A DNA stretch of 64,000 bases from Mumia quercus (GCF_025506335.1 NZ_JANZYO010000002.1:234221-298220); one strand, 5' to 3'; positions 25,135 through 35,093 are shown, counted from the first letter of the stretch. The notes: a model not told the origin generated them from the letters alone. Translations and numbers: made by a program.

Positions 25135-27306
25135 ATGGACCTGCACGGGACGGCGCGCCACCGCACGGCGCGCGAGGTCCGGCCGCGGGCGCACTGGGTG
25201 CTCCTCGCGGTCCTGCTGCCGACCCTCGCCGCGGCTCTTCTCGTGCAGGGGTACGCGCGGCACATGTTCGGCTCGACCCCGGACGGCGCCGTGGCGGCGT
25301 CGGGCGAGGCGCACGCCGTGCCGGCCGAGGTCACCACGGGCGGTCCGCTCATCGACGCGCGAGGCGGCGCCGTACGTACGCTCGCCCCCGCGCCAAAGAC
25401 GGTGGCGCTCACCTTCGACGACGGCCCCGATCCCGTGTGGACGCCGAAGATCCTCGACGTGCTGGCCGCGCACGACGTCCACGCCACCTTCTTCGTGGTC
25501 GGCACGCAGGTCGCCGACCACCCCGGTCTGACCCGCCGGATCGTCGACGAGGGCCACGAGATCGGGATGCACACGTTCTCGCACGCCGAGCTGGCCGCGG
25601 TCCCGGCCTGGCGACGCCAGCTGGAGCTGCAGGAGTCCCAGCTGATGCTCAACGGCGCGACCGGGACGACCAGCTCGCTGCTGCGGCCCCCGTACTCCTC
25701 GACCGTCGACGCGCTCGACGACCCGCAGTGGGACGTGCTGCGCGAAGCGTCCGCCGAGGGCTACGTCACTGTCCTCTCCACCCTGGACAGCGAGGACTGG
25801 CGCCGTCCCGGCGTCGACGAGATCGTGGCCCGCTCGACGCCGCCCGACGATGCCGGCGCCGTCCTCCTCATGCACGACGCCGGCGGAGACCGCAGCCAGA
25901 CCGTGGCCGCGCTCGACCGTCTTCTCCCCTCGCTCGAGCGCACGGGCGTGACGGTCGGCAGCGTCGGCGAGACCACGGGCATCGAGGGCGCGTCCGGACC
26001 GGCCCCCAAGGCCCAGGCGTGGCAGGGCCGGGCACTGCTCGTCGCATTCGGCGCGAGCACCTGGATCTTGCGCGTGCTCACCGCCGCGCTGCTCGTCGCC
26101 GGTGCGCTGGCGGTCGGACGGTCGGTGCTCCTCGTCGTCGCCGCCCGACGGCACCGGCGACGCAGCGTCGACCGGTGGGGGCCGCTCCTGCCCCCTGAGC
26201 TGTGCCCGCCGGTGACGATCGTCGTCCCCGCGTACAACGAGAGCGCCGGCATCGAGGCTGCGGTCCGTTCCCTCGTCGCCTCCGACGTCGTGGTCGAGGT
26301 GATCGTCGTGGACGACGGCTCGACCGACGGGACGGCCGAGCTCGCCGAGTCGCTCGGCCTCCCGGGTGTCCGGGTGATCCGCCAGGAGAACGCCGGCAAG
26401 CCCGCCGCGCTCAACACCGGAATCGCCGCCGCGTCGCACGACATCGTCGTCATGGTCGACGGCGACACGGTGTTCGAGCCGAGCACGGTCCGCCACCTGC
26501 TCCTCCCGTTCACCGACCCGGAGGTCGGCGCGGTCTCCGGCAACGCCAAGGTCGCGAACCGCGGCGGCCTGCTGGGACGCTGGCAGCACATCGAGTACGT
26601 CGTCGGCTTCAACCTCGACCGGCGGCTGTTCGACCTCGCCGAGTGCATGCCGACCGTGCCCGGCGCGGTCGGCGCGTTCCGGCGCAGCGCGCTGCTCGCC
26701 GTGGGCGGCGTCAGCGAGCAGACGCTCGCCGAGGACACCGACCTGACGATGGCGCTCCTGCGCGACGGGTGGCGCGTCGTCTACCAGGAGGACGCCCGTG
26801 CCTGGACGGAGGCGCCCGCGACGCTCGGTGCCCTGTGGCGGCAGCGCTACCGCTGGTGCTACGGGACGCTGCAGGCGATGTGGAAGCACCGCGGCGCCTT
26901 CGTCCAGCGTGGACGTGCCGGACGCTTCGGTCGCCGCGGCCTCACGTACCTGACGCTCTTCCAGGTGCTGCTGCCGCTGCTCGCGCCGGTCGTCGACGTC
27001 TTCGCCCTGTACGGCCTGGTCTTCCTCGACCCGCTGTACGTGATCGGTCTCTGGCTCGCGTTCCTCTGCCTGCAGCTCGCGACCAGCGTGTACGCCTTCC
27101 GGCTCGACGGTGAGCGGCTCGGCCCGCTGTGGACGCTCGCGCTGCAGCAGGTCGTCTACCGGCAGCTGATGTACCTCGTGGTCATCCAGTCGGTGTGGAC
27201 GTCGTTCGCGGGTCTGCGGCTGCGGTGGCAGCGCATGGAGCGTCACGGGTCCCTGGAGGTCCCCGTCGCCTCGCCGGAGCCCGAGGAGCCGGTGCGCGCC
27301 CGATAG
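25135..27306 (+). CDS. Fusion of polysaccharide deacetylase (NodB) and processive glycosyltransferase family 2
   Basis: The 723-residue product has an N-terminal helix (about 20-40), then a NodB deacetylase domain (about 85-280) with TFDDGPDP at 93-100, HTFSH near 147 and RPPY near 183, the metal-binding and catalytic motifs. A second helix near 300-325 leads to a GT2 domain with VPAYNES near 363, DDGSTDG, the DGD metal motif, EDTD near 532 and QRYRW near 570, as in processive synthases (NodC, PgaC, cellulose synthase). Three or four helices end the protein. It probably makes and partly deacetylates an exported GlcNAc-type polymer, with the NodB domain outside. The fusion order is known in actinobacteria; the polymer is not established. 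Confidence 0.9.
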   Translation: MDLHGTARHRTAREVRPRAHWVLLAVLLPTLAAALLVQGYARHMFGSTPDGAVAASGEAHAVPAEVTTGGPLIDARGGAVRTLAPAPKTVALTFDDGPDPVWTPKILDVLAAHDVHATFFVVGTQVADHPGLTRRIVDEGHEIGMHTFSHAELAAVPAWRRQLELQESQLMLNGATGTTSSLLRPPYSSTVDALDDPQWDVLREASAEGYVTVLSTLDSEDWRRPGVDEIVARSTPPDDAGAVLLMHDAGGDRSQTVAALDRLLPSLERTGVTVGSVGETTGIEGASGPAPKAQAWQGRALLVAFGASTWILRVLTAALLVAGALAVGRSVLLVVAARRHRRRSVDRWGPLLPPELCPPVTIVVPAYNESAGIEAAVRSLVASDVVVEVIVVDDGSTDGTAELAESLGLPGVRVIRQENAGKPAALNTGIAAASHDIVVMVDGDTVFEPSTVRHLLLPFTDPEVGAVSGNAKVANRGGLLGRWQHIEYVVGFNLDRRLFDLAECMPTVPGAVGAFRRSALLAVGGVSEQTLAEDTDLTMALLRDGWRVVYQEDARAWTEAPATLGALWRQRYRWCYGTLQAMWKHRGAFVQRGRAGRFGRRGLTYLTLFQVLLPLLAPVVDVFALYGLVFLDPLYVIGLWLAFLCLQLATSVYAFRLDGERLGPLWTLALQQVVYRQLMYLVVIQSVWTSFAGLRLRWQRMERHGSLEVPVASPEPEEPVRAR

Positions 27307-27316
27307 TGTCGGGCGC

Positions 27317-27808
27317 GTGGACTCCCTCTTCGACCCCCCGGCCGAGCGCTGGCAACGAGTCTCGGTCAAGCTCCGCACCGTGCACCGCATCGTGCTCGCG
27401 GTCTGGGTCACCCTCCCTGCCGTGGTCGCGTGCGCGCTGGTCGCGCTCCTCCTCCAGTGGTGGTGGCTCGTGGCGCTGGTCGCGGCGGTGGCGCTCGCCG
27501 GCCTCGTCTGGGGCTGGTTCTGGGCAGCGCGCAGCCAGGCGGCGTGGGGTTTCGCCGAGAACGCCGAGGACCTGTGGATCCGCCACGGCGTCGCGTGGCG
27601 GCGCCTCGTCGCCGTGCCGTACGGACGTGTCCAGTACGTCGACGTGACAGCCGGCCCGCTGGAGCGCGCGTACGGCATCGCGAAGGTCTCGCTGCACACC
27701 GCCTCGTCCTCGACGTCGGCCGTGATCCCCGGGGTGCCCGCGGACGACGCCGTACGCCTGCGTGACCGTCTCACCGAGCTGGGCAAGACCCGTGGCTCCG
27801 GGATCTGA
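27317..27808 (+). CDS. PH-domain (bPH2, YdbS-like) membrane protein
   Basis: The 163-residue product has two close helices (about residues 28-72) followed by a bacterial PH-like domain with LWIRHGVAWRRLVAVPYGRVQYVDV, the strand pattern typical of the YdbS/DUF304 family. YdbS and YdbT of Bacillus protect against other Bacillus toxins, but the general function is unclear. The next gene encodes the larger partner with overlapping ends. A GTG start at 27317 has GGGCGC upstream only; it is the first start in frame. Confidence 0.82.
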   Translation: MDSLFDPPAERWQRVSVKLRTVHRIVLAVWVTLPAVVACALVALLLQWWWLVALVAAVALAGLVWGWFWAARSQAAWGFAENAEDLWIRHGVAWRRLVAVPYGRVQYVDVTAGPLERAYGIAKVSLHTASSSTSAVIPGVPADDAVRLRDRLTELGKTRGSGI

Positions 27809-29165
27809 GCCGCCACCGGCGGTGCAGGGCCAGCGCACCCACCCGGCGAGCGCGTTCGTCCGGGTGTGGATCTGGATCGCCGCCGGCGTGGTCGCCTTCG
27901 GCCGCGACGTCGTCGAGGGCGGCGGCGACCGCAGCCTGCTGTCGATCCTGTGGATCGGCCTGGCGCTGGTCGGCGCGGCGGCGCTGCTCGGCGTCGTGTT
28001 CGGCTACCTCTCGTGGAGCTTCACCCGCTACTTCATCGACGGTCGCGAGATCCGCCTCGAGAGCGGCGTGCTCACCCGCAAGTCGCGACGCGCCCCGTAC
28101 GAGCGCATCCAGTCCGTCGACATCGCCGAGCCCTTCGCCGCCCGGATCTTCCGTCTGTGCGAGCTGCGCATCGAGCTGGCCGGCGGCGACGACTCGCGCC
28201 TGTCCCTGCAGTACCTCCGCCACGCCGACGCCGACCGGCTGCGCCACCTGCTGCTCCAGCGCGCCTACGAGTCGGGGTCGCACGCCGTCGCGGCCCCGGC
28301 AGCCGCGACCGGGGAGCCGGGTGCGCCCGTGCCGAGCCCGCACCTCGACCTCTCCCCGCCGATCCTCGTCGTCCGCCCCGTACGGCTGGTGGTGGCGACG
28401 GTGGTGTCGACGGAGTTCCTCGCGCCCGCGGCGTTCATGCTGGTGCTGGTCGTGGTCGGGATGGTGTTCCCCGGTGTCGTGATCGTCGGTGTGCTGCCGT
28501 TCCTCTTCTGGATCGGCCAGGTGATCATGTCGCGCGTGATCGCCCAGTGGGACTTCACGCTGCGCCGCGGAGCCACGGGTCTGCACGTGACCCGCGGGCT
28601 CCTGTCCCGCGTCTCGCAGACCATCCCGTACGACCGGGTGCAGGCCGTCGTGGTCCACCAGGCCGCTCTGTGGCGCCCGTTACGTCTGCAGCGCGCCGAC
28701 GTCACGGTCGCCGGGGCGTCCCGCGAGACCGACAGCGCGAGCAGCAGCACCGACACGCTCGTCCCGGTGGCTCGACCGGACGAGATCCGGATGGTGCTGG
28801 GCGAGCTGTTCGCCGACGTCGATCCCGCCGTCGTCCCGCGCGCGCGTGCGCCGCGGCGGTCGTGGCTGTTCGCGCCGGTCGGCTGGCGTTTCCGGTCCGC
28901 GGGCTGCGACGCGCACGCCTTCGTCGCCGACCGCGGTTGGGTCATGCACCGGACCGACGTGGTGCCGCACGCCAAGACCCAGTCCGTCGCGATCACGCAA
29001 GGGCCGTGGCAGCGGCGCCGCGGCCTCGCCAACCTCGCGGTGCACACGCCCGACGGACCCGTCGAGGCGCAAGCGCTGTCGCTCGCGTCGTCCGACGTCC
29101 GCGGCCTCGCCGAAGCCCAGCTCGCGCACGCCCGCGCCGCCCGCGAGGTCCGCGGGGAGGCCTGA
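27792..29165 (+). CDS. PH-domain (bPH2, YdbT-like) membrane protein
   Basis: The 457-residue product has two helices near residues 18-75, a first PH-like domain (IRLESGVLTRKSRRAPYERI), two more helices around 205-250, a second PH-like domain (LHVTRGLLSRVSQTIPYDRV) and a third copy near the C-terminus, giving a triple-repeat layout. This is the partner usual for the preceding YdbS-like gene. I chose the GTG at 27792, which overlaps the upstream stop by 17 nt; a GTG at 27762 is also in frame. The pair may sense or organise membrane lipids; this is inference. Confidence 0.8.
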   Translation: MAPGSEPPPAVQGQRTHPASAFVRVWIWIAAGVVAFGRDVVEGGGDRSLLSILWIGLALVGAAALLGVVFGYLSWSFTRYFIDGREIRLESGVLTRKSRRAPYERIQSVDIAEPFAARIFRLCELRIELAGGDDSRLSLQYLRHADADRLRHLLLQRAYESGSHAVAAPAAATGEPGAPVPSPHLDLSPPILVVRPVRLVVATVVSTEFLAPAAFMLVLVVVGMVFPGVVIVGVLPFLFWIGQVIMSRVIAQWDFTLRRGATGLHVTRGLLSRVSQTIPYDRVQAVVVHQAALWRPLRLQRADVTVAGASRETDSASSSTDTLVPVARPDEIRMVLGELFADVDPAVVPRARAPRRSWLFAPVGWRFRSAGCDAHAFVADRGWVMHRTDVVPHAKTQSVAITQGPWQRRRGLANLAVHTPDGPVEAQALSLASSDVRGLAEAQLAHARAAREVRGEA

Positions 29166-29167
29166 GG

Positions 29168-30310
29168 TCAGCCGCCGGAGGTCGCGTCCTCGGCCGCCGG
29201 GTCGATCCGCGCCACCTCGCGGGAGGCCAGCCACCCGTCGGGGAGCGCGACGCGCTTCGGGCTGCCCTGCCGCCCGCGCGGCTTGCCGAGCTCCCCGACC
29301 GGGTACGGCTCGTCGTGGTCCAGGTCGGCGAGCAGCGCGTCGAGGTCGGCGAGGGAGCTGATGGTCGCCAGCGCGTGCCGCATCTGGCCCCCGGCACGGA
29401 AGCCCTTGAGGTACCACGCGACGTGCTTGCGGAACTCGATGCAGCCCCGCTCCTCCCCCATGTCCGCGGCGAGCAGCTCGGCGTGACGACGCATCCAGGC
29501 GGCGACCTCCCCGAGGGTCGGCATCGCGGTCTGCGGCTCGCCGGCGAACGCCGCCGCCAGGTCGCGGAACAGCCAGGGGCGTCCGAGGCAGCCGCGGCCG
29601 ACCACGACACCGTCGGCACCGGTCTGCTCGACCATCGCCAGCGCGTCCGAGGCCTCCCAGATGTCGCCGTTGCCGAGCACCGGGATGTCGACGGCCTGCT
29701 TCAGCGCCGCGATCGACTCCCAGTCGGCACGCCCGGAGTAGTGCTGGGCCGCCGTGCGCCCGTGCAGCGCGATCGCCGCGCACCCCGCCTCCTGCGCGAT
29801 GCGGCCGGCGTCGAGGTACGTCAGGTGGTCGTCGTCGATGCCCTTGCGGGTCTTCATCGTGACCGGGACCCCGTACGGCGCCGCGGCGCGCACCGCCTCG
29901 TGGAGGATCTCGCCGAGCAGCGTCGCCTTCCACGGAAGCGCCGCTCCCCCGCCCTTGCGGGTGATCTTCGGGACGGGGCACCCGAAGTTGAGGTCGACGT
30001 GACCCACGCCGTGGTCCTCGCAGAGGATCCGCACGGCCTGCCCGATGTAGACGGGGTCGATCCCGTACAGCTGCACCGAGCGCACCGTCTCGGCCTCGGC
30101 GAAGCTCAGCATCCGCAGGCTGATCGGGTCGCCTTCGACGATGCCGCGCGACGTGATCATCTCGCAGACGTAGAGCCCTGCCCCCTGCTCGGCGCACAGC
30201 TGCCGGAACGCCGCGTTCGTGACACCGGCCATCGGCGCGAGCACCACCGGCGTCGCGACCTCGAGGTCGCCGAGGCGCAGCGCGGGGCGTACGGGAGCGG
30301 TCGTGGGCAT
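29168..30310 (-). CDS. dusB: tRNA-dihydrouridine synthase (DusB-like)
   Basis: Dus enzymes reduce uridines in the tRNA D-loop using FMN and NADPH. The 380-residue product has LAPMAGVTNAAFRQL at the N-terminus, the catalytic Cys in NFGCP, MKTRKG and the FMN phosphate-binding stretch GADGVVVGRGCLGRPW, followed by a C-terminal helical RNA-binding domain. I chose the ATG at 30310 with GGGAGA ten bases upstream. It follows alaA by 35 nt on the same strand. DusB is the usual actinobacterial member; the modified position is not deducible here. Confidence 0.93.
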   Translation of the reverse strand: MPTTAPVRPALRLGDLEVATPVVLAPMAGVTNAAFRQLCAEQGAGLYVCEMITSRGIVEGDPISLRMLSFAEAETVRSVQLYGIDPVYIGQAVRILCEDHGVGHVDLNFGCPVPKITRKGGGAALPWKATLLGEILHEAVRAAAPYGVPVTMKTRKGIDDDHLTYLDAGRIAQEAGCAAIALHGRTAAQHYSGRADWESIAALKQAVDIPVLGNGDIWEASDALAMVEQTGADGVVVGRGCLGRPWLFRDLAAAFAGEPQTAMPTLGEVAAWMRRHAELLAADMGEERGCIEFRKHVAWYLKGFRAGGQMRHALATISSLADLDALLADLDHDEPYPVGELGKPRGRQGSPKRVALPDGWLASREVARIDPAAEDATSGG

Positions 30311-30345
30311 GGGAACCATTCTCCCAGGCACGGCAAGCGACCGAC

Positions 30346-31557
30346 TCAGGCGGCGTACGTCTCCAGGAACCGCGCGATCCGGCCGATCGCGTCCTCGAGG
30401 TCCTCCACGCGTGGCAGCGTGACGAGGCGGAAGTGGTCGGGCGTCGGCCAGTTGAAGCCGGTCCCCTGCACGACGAGCAGCTTCTGCTCCCGCAGCAGCT
30501 CGTACGCGAACTTCTCGTCGTCGTCGATCGGGTACACCGCCGGGTCGAGCCGCGGGAACATGTACAGCGCCCCCTGCGGCTTCACGCACGTGACGCCCGG
30601 GATCGCCGTCAGCAGCTCGTACGCACGGTTGCGCTGCTCGAGCAGCCGACCGCCCGGCAGGAGCAGGTCGTTGATCGACTGCCGCCCGCCGAGGGCGGTC
30701 GCGATCGCGTACTGCGAGGGCACGTTGGGGCACAACCGCATGTTCGCGAGCATGTTGAGGCCCTCGACGTACGAGTGCGCGTGGTGCTTCGGGCCCGAGA
30801 GGATCATCCAACCGCTGCGGAAGCCGGCGACCCGGTACGCCTTCGAGAGACCGTTGAACGTGACGCACAGCAGGTCGTCGGCCAGCGAGGCCACGCAGGT
30901 GTGCTGCGCGTCGTCGTACAGGATCTTGTCGTAGATCTCGTCGGCGTAGACGATCAGGTTGTGCTCACGGGCGACCTGCACGAGGTCGCGCAGGACCTCC
31001 GGCGAGTAGACGGCGCCCGTCGGGTTGTTCGGGTTGATGATGACGATCGCCTTGGTGCGGTCGGTCACCTTCGCCCGGACGTCGTCGAGGTCGGGGTTCC
31101 AGTCCGACGCCTCGTCGCAGCGGTAGTGCACGGCCGTGCCGCCGGCGAGGCTGACCGCGGCCGTCCACAGCGGGTAGTCGGGCATCGGGACGAGCACCTC
31201 GTCACCGTCGTCGAGCAGCGCCTGCATCGCCATGACGATGAGCTCGGAGACCCCGTTGCCGAGGTAGACGTCGTCGACGTCGATGCCGGGGACGCGCTCC
31301 TCGTAGTGCTGGACGACGGCACGCCGCGCGGGCAGCAGACCCTGCGAGTCGCTGTATCCCTGGGCCTGGTGGAGGTTGGCGATGATGTCGACGAGGATCT
31401 CGTCGGGCGCCTCGAAGCCGAACGGCGCCGGGTTGCCGATGTTGAGCTTGAGGATGCGGTGACCCTCGTCCTCGAGGCGCTTGGCCTCCTCCAGCACCGG
31501 ACCCCTGATGTCGTACAGGACGTCCGCCAGCTTGGTCGACTGCATCACCTCGCGCAT
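30346..31557 (-). CDS. Alanine/aspartate-type aminotransferase (AlaA-like, class I)
   Basis: A fold-type I PLP aminotransferase of 403 residues. The PLP-binding Lys is in SKAYRVAGFRSGW, and NPNNPTGAVYS supplies the Asn that hydrogen-bonds the cofactor. Similar proteins (E. coli AlaA; the product labelled AspC in M. tuberculosis) transfer amino groups between glutamate and pyruvate or oxaloacetate. The start at 31557 (MREVMQSTKLADV) fits family length; an ATG at 31545 is an alternative. It lies 22 nt after the lipoprotein gene and upstream of dusB on the same strand. Confidence 0.86.
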   Translation of the reverse strand: MREVMQSTKLADVLYDIRGPVLEEAKRLEDEGHRILKLNIGNPAPFGFEAPDEILVDIIANLHQAQGYSDSQGLLPARRAVVQHYEERVPGIDVDDVYLGNGVSELIVMAMQALLDDGDEVLVPMPDYPLWTAAVSLAGGTAVHYRCDEASDWNPDLDDVRAKVTDRTKAIVIINPNNPTGAVYSPEVLRDLVQVAREHNLIVYADEIYDKILYDDAQHTCVASLADDLLCVTFNGLSKAYRVAGFRSGWMILSGPKHHAHSYVEGLNMLANMRLCPNVPSQYAIATALGGRQSINDLLLPGGRLLEQRNRAYELLTAIPGVTCVKPQGALYMFPRLDPAVYPIDDDEKFAYELLREQKLLVVQGTGFNWPTPDHFRLVTLPRVEDLEDAIGRIARFLETYAA

Positions 31558-31579
31558 GGACCAAGCATGCCAGCGTGGG

Positions 31580-32179
31580 TCAGGAGACCGGCCAGGAGAC
31601 CGGCGTGGCGAGATCCTCGGTGCGCACCTGCACCGACGTGAGCGTGGCGCCCTGCGGGACGAGCAGCACGAAGCAGGCCTTCGTGCTGGCGCCGGCGTCG
31701 AACGTCTTGGGCAGCACCCCGCCCGGGCAGCGGTCGTACGGCTCCCCGGCGAACCGCGTCGGCGGGAAGTACGTGTCCGTCGAGTCGAACCCGTACAGCG
31801 GGACTGCCGCGCCACCGAGCGGGTCGGGCCCGTCGTTGCGTACGTCGACCGAGACGAAGTACGGGGTCGAGGCCGCGGACGCCGGGTCGAGGACGTACCC
31901 GGCGAGGTCGCTCGCCCGGCCCGGCTTGACCGACGTCACGGTGACCGTGAGGGCGCTGGCCGCCTTGCCGACCGGGTAGCCGACCGTCGCGGGCTTGCCG
32001 ACGTCGAGCGTCGTACCCGCCTCGGTCAGCGTCACGCCCTCGGGGACGTCGACGGCCGAGGTGGCCGTCGTGGCCCCCTTCGCGGGCTTCTCGTCGTCCC
32101 CGCTGCACCCGCCGAGCACGAGCGCCGCGGACGCGACCATCGCCAGGACCGCGGCGCGGCGACCCGTACGAGGCGTCAT
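31580..32179 (-). CDS. Lipoprotein, unknown function (DUF4352-like fold possible)
   Basis: The 199-residue product has a signal peptide with lipobox LGGC (Cys25), a Ser/Thr/Ala linker and a beta-rich domain with [20 protein letters not shown] and [17 protein letters not shown], the pattern of immunoglobulin-like DUF4352 domains. Two further cysteines (YDRCPGG and KACFVLL) may pair. Its ATG overlaps the glyS stop (ATGA), so it is co-translated with glycyl-tRNA synthetase despite having no evident link. Confidence 0.75.
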   Translation of the reverse strand: MTPRTGRRAAVLAMVASAALVLGGCSGDDEKPAKGATTATSAVDVPEGVTLTEAGTTLDVGKPATVGYPVGKAASALTVTVTSVKPGRASDLAGYVLDPASAASTPYFVSVDVRNDGPDPLGGAAVPLYGFDSTDTYFPPTRFAGEPYDRCPGGVLPKTFDAGASTKACFVLLVPQGATLTSVQVRTEDLATPVSWPVS

Positions 32180-33576
32180 GCGCCGATGAGCCGCGCGGCC
32201 AGGTAGGCGGGGACCTGGTCGAGCGCGACCCGCTCCTGCGCCATCGTGTCGCGCTCGCGGATCGTCACCGCCTGGTCGTCGAGCGTGTCGAAGTCGACGG
32301 TGATGCAGAACGGGGTGCCGATCTCGTCCTGGCGGCGGTAGCGGCGACCGATCGCGCCGGCGTCGTCGAAGTCCACGTTCCAGGACTGGCGCAGCTCCGC
32401 GGCCAGGTCGCGCGCGGCCGGGCTGAGACGCTCGTTGCGCGACAGCGGCAGGACGGCCGCCTTCACCGGCGACAGCCGCGGGTCGAGCGCGAGCACCGTG
32501 CGCTTGTCGACACCACCCTTGGCGTTGGGGGCCTCGTCCTCGCGGTAGGCGTCGACGAGGAATGCCATCAGCGACCGGTTGACACCGGCTGCGGGCTCGA
32601 TGACGTAGGGGGTCCAGCGCTCGCCGGCCTCCTGGTCGAAGTACGTCAGGTCGTTGCCGGAGTGCTTGGAGTGGGTCCCGAGGTCGAAGTCGGTGCGGTT
32701 GGCGACGCCCTCGAGCTCGCCCCACTCCGAGCCGGCGAAGCGGAAGCGGTACTCGATGTCGACCGTGCGCTTCGAGTAGTGCGAGAGCTTCTCCTGCGGG
32801 TGCTCGTACAGGCGCAGGTTGTCGGCGGAGACGCCGAGGTCGGTGTACCAGCGCATGCGCTCGTCGATCCAGTACTGGTGCCACTCCTCGTCCGTGCCGG
32901 GCTTGACGAAGAACTCCATCTCCATCTGCTCGAACTCGCGGGTACGGAAGATGAAGTTGCCGGGCGTGATCTCGTTGCGGAACGACTTGCCCATCTGCGC
33001 GATGCCGAACGGCGGCTTCTTGCGGGCGGCCGCCATCACCAGAGCAAAGTTGACGAAGATGCCCTGCGCGGTCTCCGGGCGGAGGTAGTGCATGCCCTCC
33101 TCGGAGTCGACCGGGCCGAGGAAGGTCTTGAGCAGGCCCGAGAACTGGCGAGGCTCGGTCCACTGGCCGCGCGTGCCGCAGTTCGGGCAGACGACGTCGG
33201 CCATCGCGACGTCGTCGGGAGAGATGACATCGCCCTTCTTCGCCGCCTTCTCCGCGTACGCCTCCTGGAGGTGGTCCTCACGGAAGCGCTTGTGGCAGTG
33301 CTGGCACTCGATCAGCGGGTCGGTGAACACGTCGACGTGGCCGGAGGCCTCCCAGACCTTGCGCGGCAGGATCACCGAGGAGTCGAGGCCGACCACGTCG
33401 TCACGGCGCTGCACCATCGCACGCCACCACTGGCGCTTGATGTTCTCCTTGAGCTCGACACCGAGCGGACCGTAGTCCCAGGCGGAGCGGGTGCCGCCGT
33501 AGATCTCGCCGCTGGGGAAGACGAATCCCCGGCGCTTGGAGAGGCTGACGACGGTGTCGATGACGGAGGCAGGCAC
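32176..33576 (-). CDS. glyS: Glycyl-tRNA synthetase (class II, alpha2 type)
   Basis: The 466-residue enzyme charges tRNA-Gly. It has the dimeric GlyRS layout: [18 protein letters not shown] at the N-terminus, zinc-binding pairs CQHCHKRF and CPNCGT in the insertion, motif 2 in FRNEITP, and the C-terminal anticodon-binding domain with [11 protein letters not shown]. The GTG at 33576 is the only suitable start. In M. tuberculosis glyS lies next to the zinc regulators smtB and zur; here the znu/zur cluster is 1.8 kb away on the other strand. Confidence 0.95.
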   Translation of the reverse strand: MPASVIDTVVSLSKRRGFVFPSGEIYGGTRSAWDYGPLGVELKENIKRQWWRAMVQRRDDVVGLDSSVILPRKVWEASGHVDVFTDPLIECQHCHKRFREDHLQEAYAEKAAKKGDVISPDDVAMADVVCPNCGTRGQWTEPRQFSGLLKTFLGPVDSEEGMHYLRPETAQGIFVNFALVMAAARKKPPFGIAQMGKSFRNEITPGNFIFRTREFEQMEMEFFVKPGTDEEWHQYWIDERMRWYTDLGVSADNLRLYEHPQEKLSHYSKRTVDIEYRFRFAGSEWGELEGVANRTDFDLGTHSKHSGNDLTYFDQEAGERWTPYVIEPAAGVNRSLMAFLVDAYREDEAPNAKGGVDKRTVLALDPRLSPVKAAVLPLSRNERLSPAARDLAAELRQSWNVDFDDAGAIGRRYRRQDEIGTPFCITVDFDTLDDQAVTIRERDTMAQERVALDQVPAYLAARLIGA

Positions 33577-33709
33577 GAGAGGACTCGCTTTCCGGCTGGG
33601 TGTCGGCGGGCATCTGGGCGCACCGTGGCGCGCCGCGCCCGAGTGGGCCGGTCCAGGCTATCGGACCGGCCCGCGGCGCCTCACCCGCCGTCGCCCCACC
33701 GGCACGCTG

Positions 33710-34702
33710 TCACTCGCGGCCGGACGACACCCAGAGCGGATCGGCCGAGCGGCCGCCCACCACGGCGTCCGAGACCTCGTCGAGCGCTGCCATCGCGTCG
33801 GTGTCGAGGCGTACGGACAGCGCGCCGAGGTTCTCGTCGACGCGCGCGGCCTTGCGCGTACCGGGGATGGGCACGACGGGCAGGCCCCACCGCTCGCCCT
33901 GCGCGTGCACCCACGCCAGCGCCACCTGTGCCGGTGTCACCCCGAGGTCTCCCGCGACCCGACGGACGGTCTCGACCACGACCTGGTTGGCGTCGAGGTT
34001 GTCGGCGTCGAAGCGCGGGAAGGTCCGCCGCATGTCGCCCTCGGGGATCTGTGTGCCGACCGATCCGGCGAGGAACCCGCGCCCCAGCGGCGAGTACGGC
34101 ACGAAGCCGACGCCGAGCTCTGCCGCCGCCGGCACGACGTGCGTCTCGACGTCGCGGCTCCAGATCGACCACTCGCTCTGCACGGCCGTGATCGGGTGCA
34201 CGGCGTGCGCCCGCCGCAGCTCGTCCGCCGTGACCTCCGAGAGGCCCAGGTGACGCACCTTGCCCTCCGCCACGAGCTCCGCCATGGCGCCGACGGTCTC
34301 CTCGATCTCGACCCGCGTGTCGACGCGGTGGAGGTAGTAGAGGTCGATCACGTCGGTGCCGAGCCTGCGCAGAGACTCGTCCGCGCACTCGCGGACGTAC
34401 GCGGCGTCGCCGCGGGTGGTGCGCCGGCCCGTACGGATGTCGCCGGAGACGCCGAACTTGGTGGCGACCTGGGCCTCGCCCGGGCGACGAGCCAGGAGCC
34501 GTCCGACGAGCTCCTCGTTGCTGCCGTTGCCGTAGACGTTCGCGGTGTCGAGGAACGTCACGCCGACGTCGAGGGCGTGCTCGAGGGTCGCGAGCGCGCT
34601 GTCGTCGTCGGTCCCGCCGTACACCGCGGTCAGCGCCATCGCACCGAATCCCTGCGGGCTCGTCCGCAGGCCGTCTCCGAGGTCGATCTTGTCCAGGCTC
34701 AT
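33710..34702 (-). CDS. Aldo/keto reductase
   Basis: A 330-residue NADPH-dependent oxidoreductase of the AKR superfamily. DTANVYGNGSNEELVG carries the catalytic Asp and Tyr, ATKFGV the Lys and YYLHRVD the His region; PIPGTRKAARVDENLGA near the C-terminus binds NADPH phosphate. This group of AKRs reduces small aldehydes and dicarbonyls, but the substrate cannot be assigned. The ATG at 34702 is preferred; TTG at 34714 is in frame without support. Confidence 0.88.
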   Translation of the reverse strand: MSLDKIDLGDGLRTSPQGFGAMALTAVYGGTDDDSALATLEHALDVGVTFLDTANVYGNGSNEELVGRLLARRPGEAQVATKFGVSGDIRTGRRTTRGDAAYVRECADESLRRLGTDVIDLYYLHRVDTRVEIEETVGAMAELVAEGKVRHLGLSEVTADELRRAHAVHPITAVQSEWSIWSRDVETHVVPAAAELGVGFVPYSPLGRGFLAGSVGTQIPEGDMRRTFPRFDADNLDANQVVVETVRRVAGDLGVTPAQVALAWVHAQGERWGLPVVPIPGTRKAARVDENLGALSVRLDTDAMAALDEVSDAVVGGRSADPLWVSSGRE

Positions 34703-34727
34703 GTCGACGCCCAAGGCGTGACGCCGC

Positions 34728-35048
34728 TCACCTATTCCCGTCGCTCGGCGGGTCGTGCGCGACGACGTCGGCGTATGCGTCGGTGTAGGCGCCCGGCTCC
34801 TCCAGCGCGTACGCGTACGGCCCCGCCGTCGCGAGCTTGACGTCGTACGAGGACAGGGCCCGTCGATAGGACCCGACGCTCTCCCACCGCGTCGTCAGCG
34901 TCCACAGCGCGGGGTCGTCGAGGTTGCGCCCCGCGAAGGCGTCGACGAATCCGGGTCGTACGGAGAACGCGTCTGCGACCGCGCGCAGCTGCGCAGCGAA
35001 GGCGTCGGCCTGCTCGGAGGGCGCCTGGAAGCGCGTGATGACCAGCAC
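34728..35048 (-). CDS. Antibiotic biosynthesis monooxygenase (ABM) domain protein
   Basis: A 106-residue ferredoxin-like fold protein with MLVITRFQAP and WTLTTRWESVGSYRRALSSYD, the two strands of the ABM family. Members include quinone monooxygenases and haem-degrading enzymes; the His and Asn residues of known haem oxygenases are not obvious, so function is open. GTG start at 35048. It lies 25 nt upstream of the aldo/keto reductase on the same strand. Confidence 0.78.
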   Translation of the reverse strand: MLVITRFQAPSEQADAFAAQLRAVADAFSVRPGFVDAFAGRNLDDPALWTLTTRWESVGSYRRALSSYDVKLATAGPYAYALEEPGAYTDAYADVVAHDPPSDGNR

Positions 35049-35093
35049 CCGCGCAGCCTAGTCGCGGGGGTACGGGTGCGGCAGGATGTCGCC

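Noticed and set aside
31580-33163. Apparent 527-residue fusion joining glyS sequence to a lipoprotein
   Set aside because: The N-terminal part is glyS read in the wrong frame; a normal lipoprotein start with signal peptide lies at 32179.
33577-33709. T-box or other amino-acid riboswitch ahead of glyS
   Set aside because: The 133-nt gap has no T-box sequence or antiterminator, and actinobacterial T-boxes are mostly at ileS.
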